64,000 bases of DNA, from contig NC_134682.1 in NCBI RefSeq assembly GCF_024713945.1, forward strand, positions 3,876,001-3,940,000. The letters are read 5' to 3'. Below the pieces are notes generated by a model. The model ran no database searches, had not been told where the DNA came from, and saw only the letters and a list, made by a program, of their open reading frames with translations. The translations under genes were made by a program, and so were the position numbers. This stretch comes from Dermatophagoides farinae (taxonomy: Eukaryota > Arthropoda > Arachnida > Sarcoptiformes > Pyroglyphidae). Position 1 is the stretch's first letter. The number at the start of each line of letters is the position of its first letter. Below, piece by piece: positions 36,486-48,710 of this stretch.

Positions 36486-36980
36486 TCATATCGATGATTG
36501 ATCAGATGAATCATTGAGTTGATATTTTTTAATATTTTGCATTACTTTTGTCAGATTTGTTGTCGTTTTTGTTTTCGTAATCATTGGTTGAGATCGTGAA
36601 TGTTTTCCCAGTACACGGTTTGTTGATTTATTGGTTGGATCATCATCATCATCATCATCGAATGCATTATCAAAATCGAATTCCGTTTTTTCCACTTGTT
36701 CCTGGTCACCTGATTCTTTGTCATTATTTCGTTGTCCATCATTTGATTCGTCCATTTGTTGATTATCAGTTAATTGTGATGGTGATATCCTGCCTGGACA
36801 TTTCCATTCCAATTCAACATAACCGTTTGTTTTGATTTGTTCATATAATGTTACAATATCCATACCGGATGGTTCCCATAAACGTACATTTCGATGGATT
36901 GGATGTATTCGATAATGAACATTTGGTTCATAATATGTTTCTTCATCACTACAATCGGCCCATATATCGCTAGAATCCAT
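36486..36980 (-). CDS. PAGR1: PAGR1/PA1-like subunit of the MLL3/4 (Trr) COMPASS complex
   Basis: A single exon of 164 residues. DIWADCSDEE near the start, then VRLWEPSG, VTLYEQI, GYVELEWKCPGR, the acidic stretch and TEFDFDNAF follow the order of the conserved C-terminal half of PAXIP1-associated glutamate-rich protein 1. A basic LTKVMQNIKKY helix follows. The vertebrate N-terminal acidic region is missing, so the protein is short, as expected for invertebrate PA1. Family knowledge: a nuclear subunit of the H3K4 methyltransferase complex with MLL3/4 (Trr) and UTX. Its start lies 350 bp from the divergent SELENOT start, which suggests a shared promoter. Identification rests on short motifs without a database search. 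Confidence 0.78.
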   Translation of the reverse strand: MDSSDIWADCSDEETYYEPNVHYRIHPIHRNVRLWEPSGMDIVTLYEQIKTNGYVELEWKCPGRISPSQLTDNQQMDESNDGQRNNDKESGDQEQVEKTEFDFDNAFDDDDDDDPTNKSTNRVLGKHSRSQPMITKTKTTTNLTKVMQNIKKYQLNDSSDQSSI

Positions 36981-37330
36981 TATTATACAGATATATTAAA
37001 GTTTTCGATGTAAAAAAAAATGGTTGTAAATTCAAAATTCTGTACGCACAGATGAACACGAAAATTGAGTCAATTTTTTCAATGTATAAACTAGTCATTC
37101 CTGATTCATCCATAATATTTGAAACGTATAAACATCTGGGGATACTGTTGTTTGTTTTGATGTTGCGGTTTCTACAAATTCATTTTTTACACAATTATAA
37201 TACTCGCGTTCATCGTTCATTTATTTTTTTTTTTGCTTGTCATCATTGTCATCATCAAATTAATTATTATCATCAACATCATCATCATTGTATCATCAAT
37301 TGATTGATCCATCATTGGCATTTAATAATT
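36981..37330. promoter_or_regulatory. Probable bidirectional promoter of PAGR1 and SELENOT
   Basis: Only 350 bp separate the start codons of the divergent PAGR1-like (minus) and SELENOT-like (plus) genes, so both promoters and 5' UTRs must share it. No clear TATA box was assigned. Confidence 0.5.
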
Positions 37331-38087
37331 ATGGATAGAAATATTTGTTTCATATTATTTGCAATATTTGTTGCATATACTGCAAGAGATTTATTCTTTA
37401 AATCTTATCAGCCATCATCACAAGCGGATGCAATTGATTCTGTAAAAAAAGAAATTCCATCCATGTCATTCCGACAACAAAGGCCAACAATAAAAATTCT
37501 TTATTGTTATTCATGTGGTTACCAAAGAGCATTTGAAGAATATCGTAAAATGATTATGGATCAATTTCCTGATCTAACCGTAATTGGTTCGAATTATAAT
37601 CCAAGCTTTTTGAAAAGTAAACTTGCTCAGCTAATATCAATAACAAAAATGATTGCCATTGCTTTGTTGGTGGCAAATGTTAACCCTTTTGCTTATTTTG
37701 GTTTACAAACACCACATTTTTGGGAATGGATGCGTGAACATAAATTATATGCCTGTATGATGACATTTTTTCTTGCCAATACATTGGAAAGTCAATTAAT
37801 GTCTAGTGGTGCATTCGAAATATTCTACAATGGTAAATTTATTTCATTTTTTTTTTTATTATTAATATAAAAATAAATTCATTGAATTCAATTCTTTTTT
37901 TTCTTCCATTCAAACAGATGTTCCAATTTGGTCCAAAATAACCACTGGTCGCATTCCATCGGCAAATGAATTAATCGATATGATTGATAATCAACATAAA
38001 TTTTTTCAACCTGAAACATTTGGTACCGGTGGTAGTGGTGATCATTTAACATCACATACAATACATACTACAGGTCGTACATTATAA
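37331..38087 (+). CDS. SELENOT: Selenoprotein T homologue with Cys in place of Sec
   Basis: Two exons (37331-37832 and 37918-38087, phase 1 intron of 85 bp) give 223 residues. MDRNICFILF begins a signal anchor; the upstream in-frame ATG at 37304 would add nine residues. The redox motif is CYSC (residues 59-62), where vertebrate SELENOT has CVSU. GYQRAFEEY, DPFAYFG-like NPFAYFGLQTP, KLYACMMTFFLANTLE, SSGAFEI and VPIWSKI follow the family in order. Family knowledge: a thioredoxin-like oxidoreductase of the ER membrane. Codon 62 is TGT, so neither a UGA codon nor a SECIS element is needed. The C-terminal tail (Gly/His/Thr-rich) is unlike other members. It is head-to-head with the PAGR1-like gene. 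Confidence 0.92.
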
Positions 38088-38657
38088 ATATGAAAATTGA
38101 CAACAACAACAACAAAAATCATAGAATAGAATCTATATATTATAAATATATATGCAATCATACAACGTTCTTCGGCATCAATTGAATTTCATTTTCCATT
38201 CATTCATAATGCCTGTACATGTCTTTCCAAAATTTCCGTAATTTTTTCTTCTTCTTTGTCTTCATTTTGTCCATTGGAATTTATACGAATTTGTAATAAT
38301 GATAATAATATGCAAAATTGTAACAGAAGCAACAACAACAACAACAACTGATTTTATTTGTAAAACCATAATGATTTCCGTTTCGCACACATTAAATTTA
38401 GAATCTTGATGATGATAATCATCATTCATTTACCATTCTTATTCAATGTGATTGTTTCTTTTTTAAAAAAAATAATTTCATTTTATAATTTGTTTTTTTT
38501 ATTTAAATTGATAATGATAATGATGATCATATAATGAAATAATAGTTGATTGATGATTACAAAGTTATATAGTTTATATGTGTGTCTAGAATTATTTTGT
38601 TTCATTATACATTGTATAGATCGATTTCGTCACAATATTCATTTTCATCGTAATCAA
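38088..38657. other. Convergent intergenic region
   Basis: 570 bp between the SELENOT stop and the stop of the coiled-coil gene on the other strand. It holds a CAA run, GAT runs and A/T tracts and must contain both 3' UTRs. No gene was seen. Confidence 0.6.
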
Positions 38658-40400
38658 TTAAAATGGATTCAGATAATCAATAAATCCAGATTGTGTCATT
38701 ATTTCGATAAATATTTCCTCAATTGAATAGAATGGTATCAATCGTGTTTCAATCATTTGTCGACCAAATCGATCGATTGTTTTTATTCTTGTCCATGTAT
38801 ATGAGCCAAATATGGAAGCAATCGATAATATTATTATCAATCGAAACTTTGTGATACGAAATTTTTGTTGTAGATTCAATAAAAATGTTGAATAGAATAA
38901 AAAGAAAAATGATATAAACAATTGTTTTCCTATGAAAATTCGCCTGTTTATCAGTGGTATTGATTTGATTTTCATAAAATTTCGACCCTTTTCCGGTTCC
39001 AATTCTGCCCCCGGATTTCCATCGAGATCATTGTTTTCAAGCTGCGATTCATAATTTCCATTCATATCATAAACCGTCAATTGAGCTCCATGCATGGTGA
39101 TTGCACTAGTTTGAGGTTCGCTGTGAATACTGAAATAAGTAGAATCAAGGCCAGCGATCGGTGATCTTGGCATTTTTTGATCTTCAATATTACTAATATC
39201 ACAAAGACTTAATGAGTGGCATGTTGAATTCGATAAGAGAATTTTTGTGAATGTATCTCCAACCACAGTGGAAAGGTCATCGCCACGAGCCATACGTGAA
39301 GGCATTTCTTCATTTTCAATATAATCAATCGATGGCAACCGTGAAACATTCATAAGACTTTCATCAATGAAATGTTGTCGATTTTGCTGTTGACATTCGA
39401 AATTAGCAGCAGCCATAGTGGAAAAATTAAATTGTTTGAAATTATCATCAAAAATCATATTATCACATTCATAATCTTCATCTATACTAAATGTATTGTT
39501 AAGAGAAATATTAAGCGCTTGATATGAGATAAAATTTTTGTTAGGTGTAGACATTTTATAGCGATCAACACGGTTATGGCTATGATGTGGATCATCAGAT
39601 GGTTTAATTTTAGAATTAGAACAATCCAACGATTGTAAACGATAATCTTCATTATCTTTCTTGAGACGATCAATTTCTTTTTGCATTGATTCAATTTTTG
39701 ATTTCATTTCGATATTTTCATCATAATATTCTTTCAATGTTAATAGCAAACGATCCATATCATCATCAGTAATTTTGTATCCATTTGTTGTTGATCCAGT
39801 AAAATTTCGTCTATCATAATTGTCAATCTATAAGGATGATTAAATAAAAAATGTGATTTCAATAAATAAATAATGGAAAAATACCTTGAAATCTATTTCA
39901 TTAGTAAAACTAAGACTTTGTGGTGATGATGAAATAGCCGAAAACATTTTCGAATGGACATGTTCCAATTCATTTTCAAGTGAATCAATTGTTTGTTCAT
40001 AATTGGCAAGCTTTTTCTTATAATTATTTGCAGCTTTTTCAGCAGTTGCCAATGATGAACTCATACAGGAAAAATCATCTTCTAGGCTTTCAATGTGTTT
40101 ACGATAATAATCAATTTCGTTTTCATGACGTTTGATCACTGTTTGATATTGATTACATTGAGCTACCAAAGAATTAATTTGCTCAGCATAGTAACTATGA
40201 TCGACACCATTTTCTAAATTACCCAATGAATGTCGATTATCATCAACATCACAACCACCAACATCATTATCATCGGAATAATTCAAAACGATAAAATTGG
40301 AAAAACCCTCTATCGATTCAAATGTTGATTGGGAATGATCAAATTGTTGATCATTGTCGACCAATGCTGCCGATGGTGTCGAACAATACATACGTTCCAT
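38658..40400 (-). CDS. Coiled-coil protein with C-terminal membrane segments, unrecognised
   Basis: Two exons (40400-39885 and 39827-38658, phase 0 intron of 57 bp) give 561 residues. The start is MERMYCSTPS. An acidic N-terminal third is followed by heptad-like helices (from EQINSLVAQC to about residue 150, and again LLLTLKEYYDENIEMKSKIE). A Ser/Asn-rich linker comes next, then two hydrophobic stretches near the C-terminus (LFISFFFLFYSTFLL and FRLIIILSIASIFGSY) and a tail ending DYLNPF. The layout suggests a membrane-anchored coiled-coil adaptor of the ER, Golgi or nuclear envelope. I cannot assign a family. It is convergent with SELENOT. Confidence 0.75.
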
Positions 40401-43020
40401 AATTTCAGAGATTGTTTATTTCTGATGATTATAATTGATATATAGTTCAATAATAAAAACAAAACATAGACGATAATAATGGCAAAAAAACAAAGCTTTA
40501 ACTTGAGTGTTTACACGAAAAAAAAAATAAACCGGAAAAAAAATTTCAAACAAACCACATAAACATCATCATCATCATCATCATATATTCAAGGTTGAAA
40601 ACATTCATGTCAACACAACTGAATTGGTTTTTTTTTCTGTGAAAGAAACAGAGAAAAAAAAATTCGAAAATTCGAACATAAAATTCATAAAAGACGTGAC
40701 CGGATTTAAATTTTCATCATTCACAAACATCGAATCGCATTTAATTTAGTAAATAAAAAAATTTCTCCTTCGATTAATCCTGTAAAGGAAAAAAAACGAT
40801 TATCCACTACCCATTAGTCCTATAAATAATCGGTAACATCACCATTCTCATCATCATCATCATCGTCATCGTTGTATATGCGACAAAAATTTTTATTTGC
40901 TTTTTAAACATTTCGAAATGAATTAACAGAACAAAAAACAAAATTTGACCAAACAAAGCAAATGTAATGTTTTTTTACGGCGAATAAAAAATTAATTTTT
41001 ATTCCCAGCTGGACCTAACCTATTCACCATCGGCGATAAGACAAATCCGCTGTTTTATAATGGTTGAACAAAAAAAAAAAACTTTTCGGCTCTCAAAAAC
41101 AAACAAACTTTTTTTTGTTGTTGTCGGGTAAATTTTTTTGTTGTTTAATTTTTTTTCTTAATTCTTATTATTTTTTTTTGTATTCGATTCTCGGTGTGTT
41201 TTTTTTCGACAGAACCGAACCTTGGTCGTAATTTCTTTATTGTTGGAGAAAAAAATACCTAAAAACTTTTTACTTAAAATCAACGTTATAGAATCATCAT
41301 TTGATTAAAAACATTTACGTTTCGTTGATTTAATCTGATAAGTTTTCACTCTTTTTTTTGTTATTGTTGTCGCCGTCATCATCATCATCATCATCGTTAT
41401 ATACGTAAATATATTCGAATTATTTTTTTATGAAATTCCATGTTTCATTTCTTTTTGTTTTCTTTAGGTCACTTTGAAAAATTTGCTTAATTCCGGCTTG
41501 TTGGAATAAACAAAAAAAAAAACTGCAAGCAAGGTACTGATGTCAACAAGAAGAAAAAAACTTTAATTACTTTTGTTTCCTGGAATTTTTTTTTAGGTGA
41601 AATGTAGATTTGACTTTATATAACTTTGATGATGATGAAATGTGTAACATAAGTTTCATAATCATAATGATGACCATCATAACGGAAAAAGGAACGAGTA
41701 GGTAGTGGTGGTGGTGGTGATGGCGATTCTTAAATTTAATCTGCCCCAACAACAACAACAACAAGAAAAAAAAATTCGAATCTTTTTAAAATCATCAAAC
41801 GTAGGTCGTTATGGAAAAAGAAAAAAGTCAAAAAATCTTTTTTTTTTTGTTTTTTTTTTAAATTATAAATCAACGAAACGAACGATGATTATCATGATCA
41901 TCACGAAGAAGATAAAATCTAAATCTACATCTGGTATGAACATGTTCATTTTATAAAAAAAACCACCGTTTTTTATTTCTCTGTTTTTTCCGAGCATGCC
42001 AGCCATTTTCATTTGGATTTGTTGGCCATACAATCTTACCTATACGAATGAATTTCTTGAATTTTGATTGGCCAAGACGGCTAAAAATAAATGGTATACG
42101 GAAACGCATGATGTGCGCATCTAGAATAGAAACAACGCAATGATTTTGAAATTGAATTCGACATTTTTTTGGCATGAATAAAAACCATGATGATAAGTAT
42201 GTGTAATGATCATTATAATAGTTGATGTCTATTTCACTGGTTCATTTGCTTTTTCCAGAAAAAAACAGTTAGTCAAAAATATCATGAAATATCGTCTACT
42301 TTATCATCATTGTTCACCTAATTTGAATGAATAAGAATTAAAAATCTGGTCTATGACGAAGACAATTCAATTGGGACAGCTTGTGTACAATCATCATCAT
42401 CATCATCATCGTCAATTCATTTCGAACGATTTCAATCAACACATCCTTCCATTGATCATTCATAATTATAATCGGACATCAACCTGAATATATTTGTGTG
42501 ATAAAATACTATAAAGGTGAATTTGAAAGTAAGTCCAATTTTGAAACAATTTTTTTTTCTCATTCTATTACAGAATTCTTTTTTCGAAAATTCTATTTAT
42601 TTACTGATGTGTGTGTGTGTGGTTGATTGAATCAAAATATAATCCTCTTCACTTTTGGCCTGAATACGTTGCACTGAAAAAAACATGATAAAAATAAACA
42701 TATATGAAACAAACTAATCTTAGAACGAATCAATTATTCAATATTCCATTAGATGAGATTCTAGATTTCAACATTTTTTTTCGAATCCCAATCCAAATCA
42801 ATCTGATTGCTTCATATTCGAATGTTTTTTTTATTTACTTTTCCTTTTCCTGTTTTTTTTTCTTCGATAGATAGATAAATAACATTATTTTTTTCTCATT
42901 TTCCGTTTCTATTATTTATTTTATATAATAATCAATCGGAATGTTTGCGCGTAAACATTGTGTGGTTGGATCGTGAAATTAAAAAAAAACGAATAACCGG
43001 ATTTCAGGAAAATAGTAATA
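40401..43020. other. Region between the coiled-coil gene and the FLRFamide gene
   Basis: 2.6 kb with the divergent promoters of both neighbours. It is mostly low complexity (ATC and GTT runs, A/T tracts). A 5' noncoding exon of the FLRFamide gene may end near 42528 (AAA then GTAAGT) and splice to an acceptor at 43006-43007; TATAAAG at 42510 is an alternative reading as a TATA box. An exon-like segment on the minus strand lies at 41951-42175. Confidence 0.5.
41951..42175 (-). CDS. Exon-like minus-strand ORF, unassigned
   Basis: An open minus-strand frame whose core reads MRFRIPFIFSRLGQSK then KKFIRIGKIVWP, with less repeat content than its surroundings. An acceptor-like TTCTATTCTAG precedes the ATGCGC segment and an AG-GTAAGA donor-like site falls inside the FIRIG codons. 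It could be a short exon of an unrecognised gene, or a degenerate inverted copy related to the FLRFG-R-x-x-WP segment of the neuropeptide gene 2 kb to the right. No function is assigned. Confidence 0.3.
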   Translation of the reverse strand: MPKKCRIQFQNHCVVSILDAHIMRFRIPFIFSRLGQSKFKKFIRIGKIVWPTNPNENGWHARKKQRNKKRWFFL

Positions 43021-44297
43021 ATGACAACAAAATATCCGTTATTTACTGTTGAACATCATCAACAATACCAACATGGCCATCATAATCTTGTCATATTTAT
43101 TATTACAATATGTTTCCTATATCAGCAAAATTTTGTCGTTGAATGTTTACCATCATCAACGTCATCGTTGCAACAATCGCAGCCACAAATATCATCATCA
43201 TCATCATCATCATCGAAAACCGGGATCGAATCAGAATCAACAATAATGGATCAACATTCAAAAAGTTCATCATCATCACTGTCTCATGAAATTCCACATT
43301 TATCCAATCGAAACATCTACAATAAAAATGATGATGATGATGATGATGATGGATATGATACTATTAACGATTATAAAAACGGTAATGATAATAATATGGT
43401 TAGAAACAAACAACAAGATGAATCGATCGATGGATCTAAATATGGCCAAAAATCGAATGTACTTTTTTTCCGTGGTTATAATGATGATCATGATGATGTC
43501 ATCATTGATAATGTCAACAATATTAATCATCATTTTCCAATGAATTCATTATTATCAAACAAACATGTTGCGGCGGATATTAATGATTTGAAGAAAAATT
43601 TGATTGCAATGAATAATAATAATAATAATAATCATCTGAATTTAGAAGATCAACGGCCAAAATCCACATTATTAGATCAACAGCAATGGCAGATGTTTCG
43701 AATACCAATGAAATCACAGCAATCATTATATGGACATCCAATACAAACAGATCGACAATCAATTCAAAATCATTTGTCATTTATTTATGATGATGATGAT
43801 GATGTTAATTATAAAAACATAGCCAACAGGGAATTCTTTCAACAGCAACAACCATTGCATCTGAAAAACATTGCATCCAACGCCATTCACAATAATAATA
43901 ATAATAATAATAATAATCATCATCATCATCATCATCATCCTCATCATCAACAACATTCATTATTATCATCATCAGGTAGTCAATTTTTTTTTATTGCTTG
44001 TATTTTTTTTCAAATGAATATTTTATTTCAATGATGATCAATCATTATTTCTATTTCTATTTCACAACAAATACAGTTGGTGTACCAGTAAAACGGCGAA
44101 CTTCTGCACAAGGATTTCTACGATTCGGTCGTCTTAGTTGGCCATTGAAACAAACAATATTGAATGGTATGATTAATAATAATAATGGTGGCAGTAAACG
44201 TGGTGAAGAAACGGCATTTCTTCGGTTTGGCCGTACACCGGAATCGATATCTGAATCAATGTTGCCATCATTTACATCACCACCATATATATTTTGA
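43021..44297 (+). CDS. FLRFamide neuropeptide precursor
   Basis: Two coding exons (43021-43975 and 44077-44297, phase 1) give 391 residues. An N-terminal hydrophobic stretch (NLVIFIITICFLY) acts as signal peptide, starting about 20 residues in. A very long Asn/Asp/His/Ser-rich spacer fills the first exon. The second exon holds two mature peptides flanked by processing sites. After KRR comes TSAQGFLRF-G-R, predicted TSAQGFLRFamide; after KR comes GEETAFLRF-G-R, predicted GEETAFLRFamide. Gly gives the amide in both. Family knowledge: FLRFamides (FMRFamide-related or myosuppressin-like) are secreted neuropeptides acting on GPCRs. The two-copy layout does not fit the single-copy myosuppressin precursor. 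The donor (GTAGTC) is weak, but the phase and acceptor fit. The gene is convergent with CSTF3. Confidence 0.8.
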
Positions 44298-44879
44298 AAA
44301 TCAAAAAAAAAAAAAAAAAAATTTCTTCTTTCCCATAACAAAATTACATACATAGTAATAGTAGTAGTAATTCTTACATTAAAACGAATCCAGAATTTTT
44401 TTTTGTCCCCGTTTGAATATTTTAAACCTTTCGGCTCATCCGTTGTTTGTTCAAAGCACGAAAAAAAATTGAGATTGTCATCAATATCTTTCAGAATAAT
44501 AATTTTAAAATTTCAACAATTTCATCATATCCAATTGTCTTGTATTCTCACCAATAAAACCGTTGTTCATTCATTCATTCATTCTTTTTGAAAAACACTG
44601 TGGTTGGTATATAATCGATTAAAACAAATCAAATCAAATCGAATCAAACTAATCAATCTGATTGATAAATGAGAGAGAAAAAAAAACTTTGTTTCACAAA
44701 TCAAATTTACAAACACTAAATAGTAGCAAACAAAATAAAAAATAAAAGTGATCAAAATATGCAAAGAGAAATAATTGTTTTTTCATACCAAAAAAAAAAA
44801 AAAAAAATTGATGAAATGATTCTGATTCATATGTTGATGATATATAGTTAATTAATTAATTAATTATAATTGTTTTTTT
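44298..44879. other. Convergent 3' region of FLRFamide and CSTF3 genes
   Basis: 582 bp between two convergent stop codons, A/T-rich, with AATAAA at 44553-44558 on the + strand and an ATTA repeat near 44850. No gene was seen. Confidence 0.6.
44553..44558 (+). promoter_or_regulatory. Candidate polyadenylation signal AATAAA
   Basis: AATAAA 255 bases past the FLRFamide precursor stop codon. Confidence 0.4.
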
Positions 44880-47839
44880 TTACAAATTTTTCGATTTTTT
44901 ATGCATCTGTCTTGATCGATAAATGTCAAATTGTGGTGGCATTAGATTCGATCCTTCACCATCACCATCATCATCTTCATCCATTAATGATGCTTGACCA
45001 GCTGAACGTTTTGTACCAGATGATCCAGAATTTCCAATGCCACTACCGAAATTGAATGAATCACTAGCTTCAAGTGCTAATGCAAAATATCCTTTAGCAT
45101 CGGTAGGCATAAGACAATTCGTTTTACTTGGATCAGTTAGAAATGAAATAGCAGGTGATGTTTTGAATATCGACATCAATTCATCAATGTTAACGAATGG
45201 ACCACGAAAACTTAATGGTGGTGGTAATTGTGATAATAATGATGTAATCGATGGTGGATAAGGAAAAATACCTCCTGGCATTAAATTATTGACTGGATTT
45301 TGTACAGGTTTAAATGGTACCATTTGTGATAGATTCGGTACAGGAATCGATGATTTTGTTGAATTTTTTAAATTATGGCGATGAATTTTAGATGAACGAT
45401 CAATATCCATAGACATTTTCATTGAATGGCCATTGACCAATGATTCCGAAATGGCCGATGTTGATGATGATGACAATGATGATGATGCAGCTGATGGATT
45501 TATATTAAAATAACCAATAGATTTTAATTCTTCCTGTGTACATGGCATTAGATGAAGAAATTTATAGCGATCAACAAGCCATGCTGTTTCGGAATGATTT
45601 TTCTGTTGTTGTTGAAGTTTTTCAATCACATTTAATCGTCGTTTTTCCACATTAATAACGCTGGCTAAATCACCTATTTGTGATTCAAATTCTAGAAAAC
45701 GATTCCATATTTCTCTACATTTGAACATGGATTTATTACATTGATTAGAATGATCAATTTTGTTTTCATATAATAAACTTACAATGATTTCGATATTGGA
45801 ACTGAATCCGATGAAAGTACACGTTCGAATAGTACACGTATATTGTTCTCTTCATTCAAATGGCCTAGAAAATCAATATAAGCCAATATGAATGGTGCTT
45901 CATGTAGGAATCGTTTTAATCCTAATTCGAATATTTTACATGAAATATTCATGTTCTATGTTTTTTTTATGTTTAAGTAAAAAAAAAAATATTGGAATTT
46001 ATTAGTTATATTTAACAACGAAATTAAACGAGAAATTCATTTCCGGTTTTTTCATATTCAATTTCCGGATAAGGAAATCGAAAATGATTCTTTGGAACAC
46101 ATGGATCACTTACCTTGCTACAATAATATTCAGTCATAGCAGCAGCTATATACACCTCATAACCACAACGAGAATCGGCACGGGCCCGTTTGAATATTGC
46201 TCTTGCCGATGACATACTTTCAGTACGACGAGTGAATTTCATATACTGTATATAAGTCAAAGTTGGATTAAAACCAATCGTTTTGATATGAAGTAATTTC
46301 TCATAAATTTTAATCGATTCATCTTTTCGATTACGAGACTACAACAACAAATGCAAAACAGAAAAAAAAACAAAACACAATTCGAGTGGACATATGATTA
46401 TCATGAAAAATTTATGGGAAAAAATTTTTTTTTCTTGCTAAAAATAGTCATACCTCTTCAAAATCGGCATATGAAAAATGTAACAGAATATTCTCCTTTA
46501 ACAATGTAGATGTTGCACGATCATAAACCGATGCTACATCTTCTTGTAGCGCTTTATGATGATTCATATCACCTTTTTCGGCCATTATTTTACTATTTTC
46601 ATCTAAATATGATGCATATTCATACCAAATATCAGGATGATGACCCAAACATAGTAGACATTGTTCATAAGCAAATACAACTATTTTTTTAAAAAAAATT
46701 TCATTATATAATTAGCAATCCTAGCAATTATATAAATAACAATACCTCGTTTGATGACCGATGTAACATCTTCAGTTTTCAATGGATTCTGTTTCTCCCA
46801 TTGTATATATTTTTTCCATAATTCAACTTGACGATTTTCTTCTGGTGTTGAATGTGGTGGTACAGCCGGTGCATTTCGATTTAGGCCACGAGTGGTTGCT
46901 TCGAATTCTTTCGCTACACGTCTGGCATTCATATAGTCTTTGGATCGATCGGTAATGGCTTTATCGACAAACATTGGATTAATACTTTGTTCATAGGCTA
47001 GATATTCTTTCCAAAATGTTTCAATATTCAACATTGGTATGATTATGCCACGTTGATATACACGACGAACAGCCGATATTTTTTGATTTTCCGCATAGCT
47101 ACCTTGGGCATCAACACCTTTAAGAAATTGAACATAATCATTATAGATGGAATATGAATGGATATCGATGCCCATTTTTTCCAATGCAAAATCGAATGCT
47201 TGGCCCATTTTTTCTCGAAATGATGGTAGATGATGTTTAGCTTCTTTTATATAATTAAGATAACATTTCCAAAGATCAATGTTGAGTACTTTGACCAGAC
47301 AACGTTGAAATAGCTACAATTTGATTATTTTCATAAATCATTTTCGAATTCAATATAAAAATGAAACACACCTTTTCTACACGTTCATAATTTTTACATT
47401 TAATCTCTTGTTCGATACTTAAACGCCAGAATCGTCCGGATGTTGGAAATTGACTGACCAATTGTTCATATAGTTCGCGTGAAATTTCTGGAGTTTTATT
47501 CTGAAATTTATATATTAGTATTAAATTTAACAATTTCGAAATCGAATTCGAAATTACCTGAACATCTTTGATGAGAATATTCCATGCATCCAAATCATAT
47601 GGTGATTCGACCAGTTTAGCTTTTGCAATCAATACACGATCACTAACATTTTTCAAACTACCGGGAGTAGGTTGTAAATTATTTTGTAAATCATTGGTCG
47701 TTGTTGAAGCGCCAGGATTTTTGTCGGTTACAGATCCAGCCGTTGTTGTTGCTGTAGAATTATCTTGATTCGATGATGATATCGATAGTGTCGTTGATGA
47801 TGATGATGATGATGGCTCAGTTTTAACGTTGGTCATCAT
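44880..47839 (-). CDS. CSTF3: Cleavage stimulation factor subunit 3 (CstF77, suppressor of forked)
   Basis: Seven exons (47839-47558, 47500-47372, 47313-46746, 46680-46454, 46338-46114, 45955-45783, 45714-44880) join in frame into 812 residues; vertebrate CSTF3 has about 717. The first ATG of the frame was used (MMTNVKTEP). HAT repeats (half-TPR helices) fill residues about 60-560: [66 protein letters not shown] and [18 protein letters not shown] are recognisable family blocks. The C-terminal Pro- and Ser-rich region ([12 protein letters not shown]) corresponds to the CstF77 tail that binds CstF64. The protein dimerises and bridges CstF50 and CstF64 in mRNA 3' end processing in the nucleus. 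It is convergent with the FLRFamide gene. Confidence 0.95.
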
Positions 47840-48679
47840 GCAAACGATTAGCAAAAAAAAAATTGGTCACCAATTTCAAAAAAAAAAAAAAAAAAAATAC
47901 AACAAATCGAACCCAAATGACCGAAACCGAAATAAAAAAAAAACTCATGTGTATATTGTGACTTTTATGCGCGCGCTGAATTAATAAATGATGTCATTAC
48001 TTTCATCGTATAAACTTGTTTTCAAAGAAAATTTTGAATAATAAAAAAAAAATTTCCAATCCAATTTTACGTTGCCACTACTTGTTGCATACACACACAC
48101 ACACAAACACACCTGGATTCTCAATCACACACACACACACAACAACAACAAAGATTTTGGACAATGGAATTGAATCCATTGGACATTTGTTGTTGATTGT
48201 GTGTGTGTGTGTGAGTCATTCATAGTCCAAAATCATAACAGCAGCCCTTTGATAACCAAACAGAATTTGATTTAAAAAAAAAATTGTTTTTTTTGTGATA
48301 TGTTCAAATTTTGAAATTTTGAAAATTCCCACCAATTTGTTGTAACCTACTTTGATTTGTAAACAAAAATTCAGCTTTTCACCATTAATAAGCCTCAGCT
48401 ATTATCTATTCAATCAATTCATAATCATCATCTAAAGTTTATTGGTCATTATTATCATATATAAAGTGGTAAGTTCCGCATACAATAACAACCAAATTAA
48501 TCACGATCATCAATGTTGTTGTTCAAAAGAGAGAATCACGCGACTATTGAATACATTTAAAAACATTGAAAATTAATGAATCTTAATTGATGATGATGAT
48601 GATGGTCAATTTATGCTGGGTAAACAATATTTCTGATCAAGTGAAATGAAAAAAAAACAACAACGATTAATCAAGTTTA

Positions 48680-48681
<2 letters not shown>

Positions 48682-48710
<29 letters not shown>
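48682..48710. repeat. (GA)n microsatellite
   Basis: A GA run with one GG interruption, in noncoding DNA. Confidence 0.9.

Noticed and set aside
41001-41022. Short palindrome of A/T tracts
   Set aside because: Nine-base arms made of A and T runs are expected by chance in this composition.
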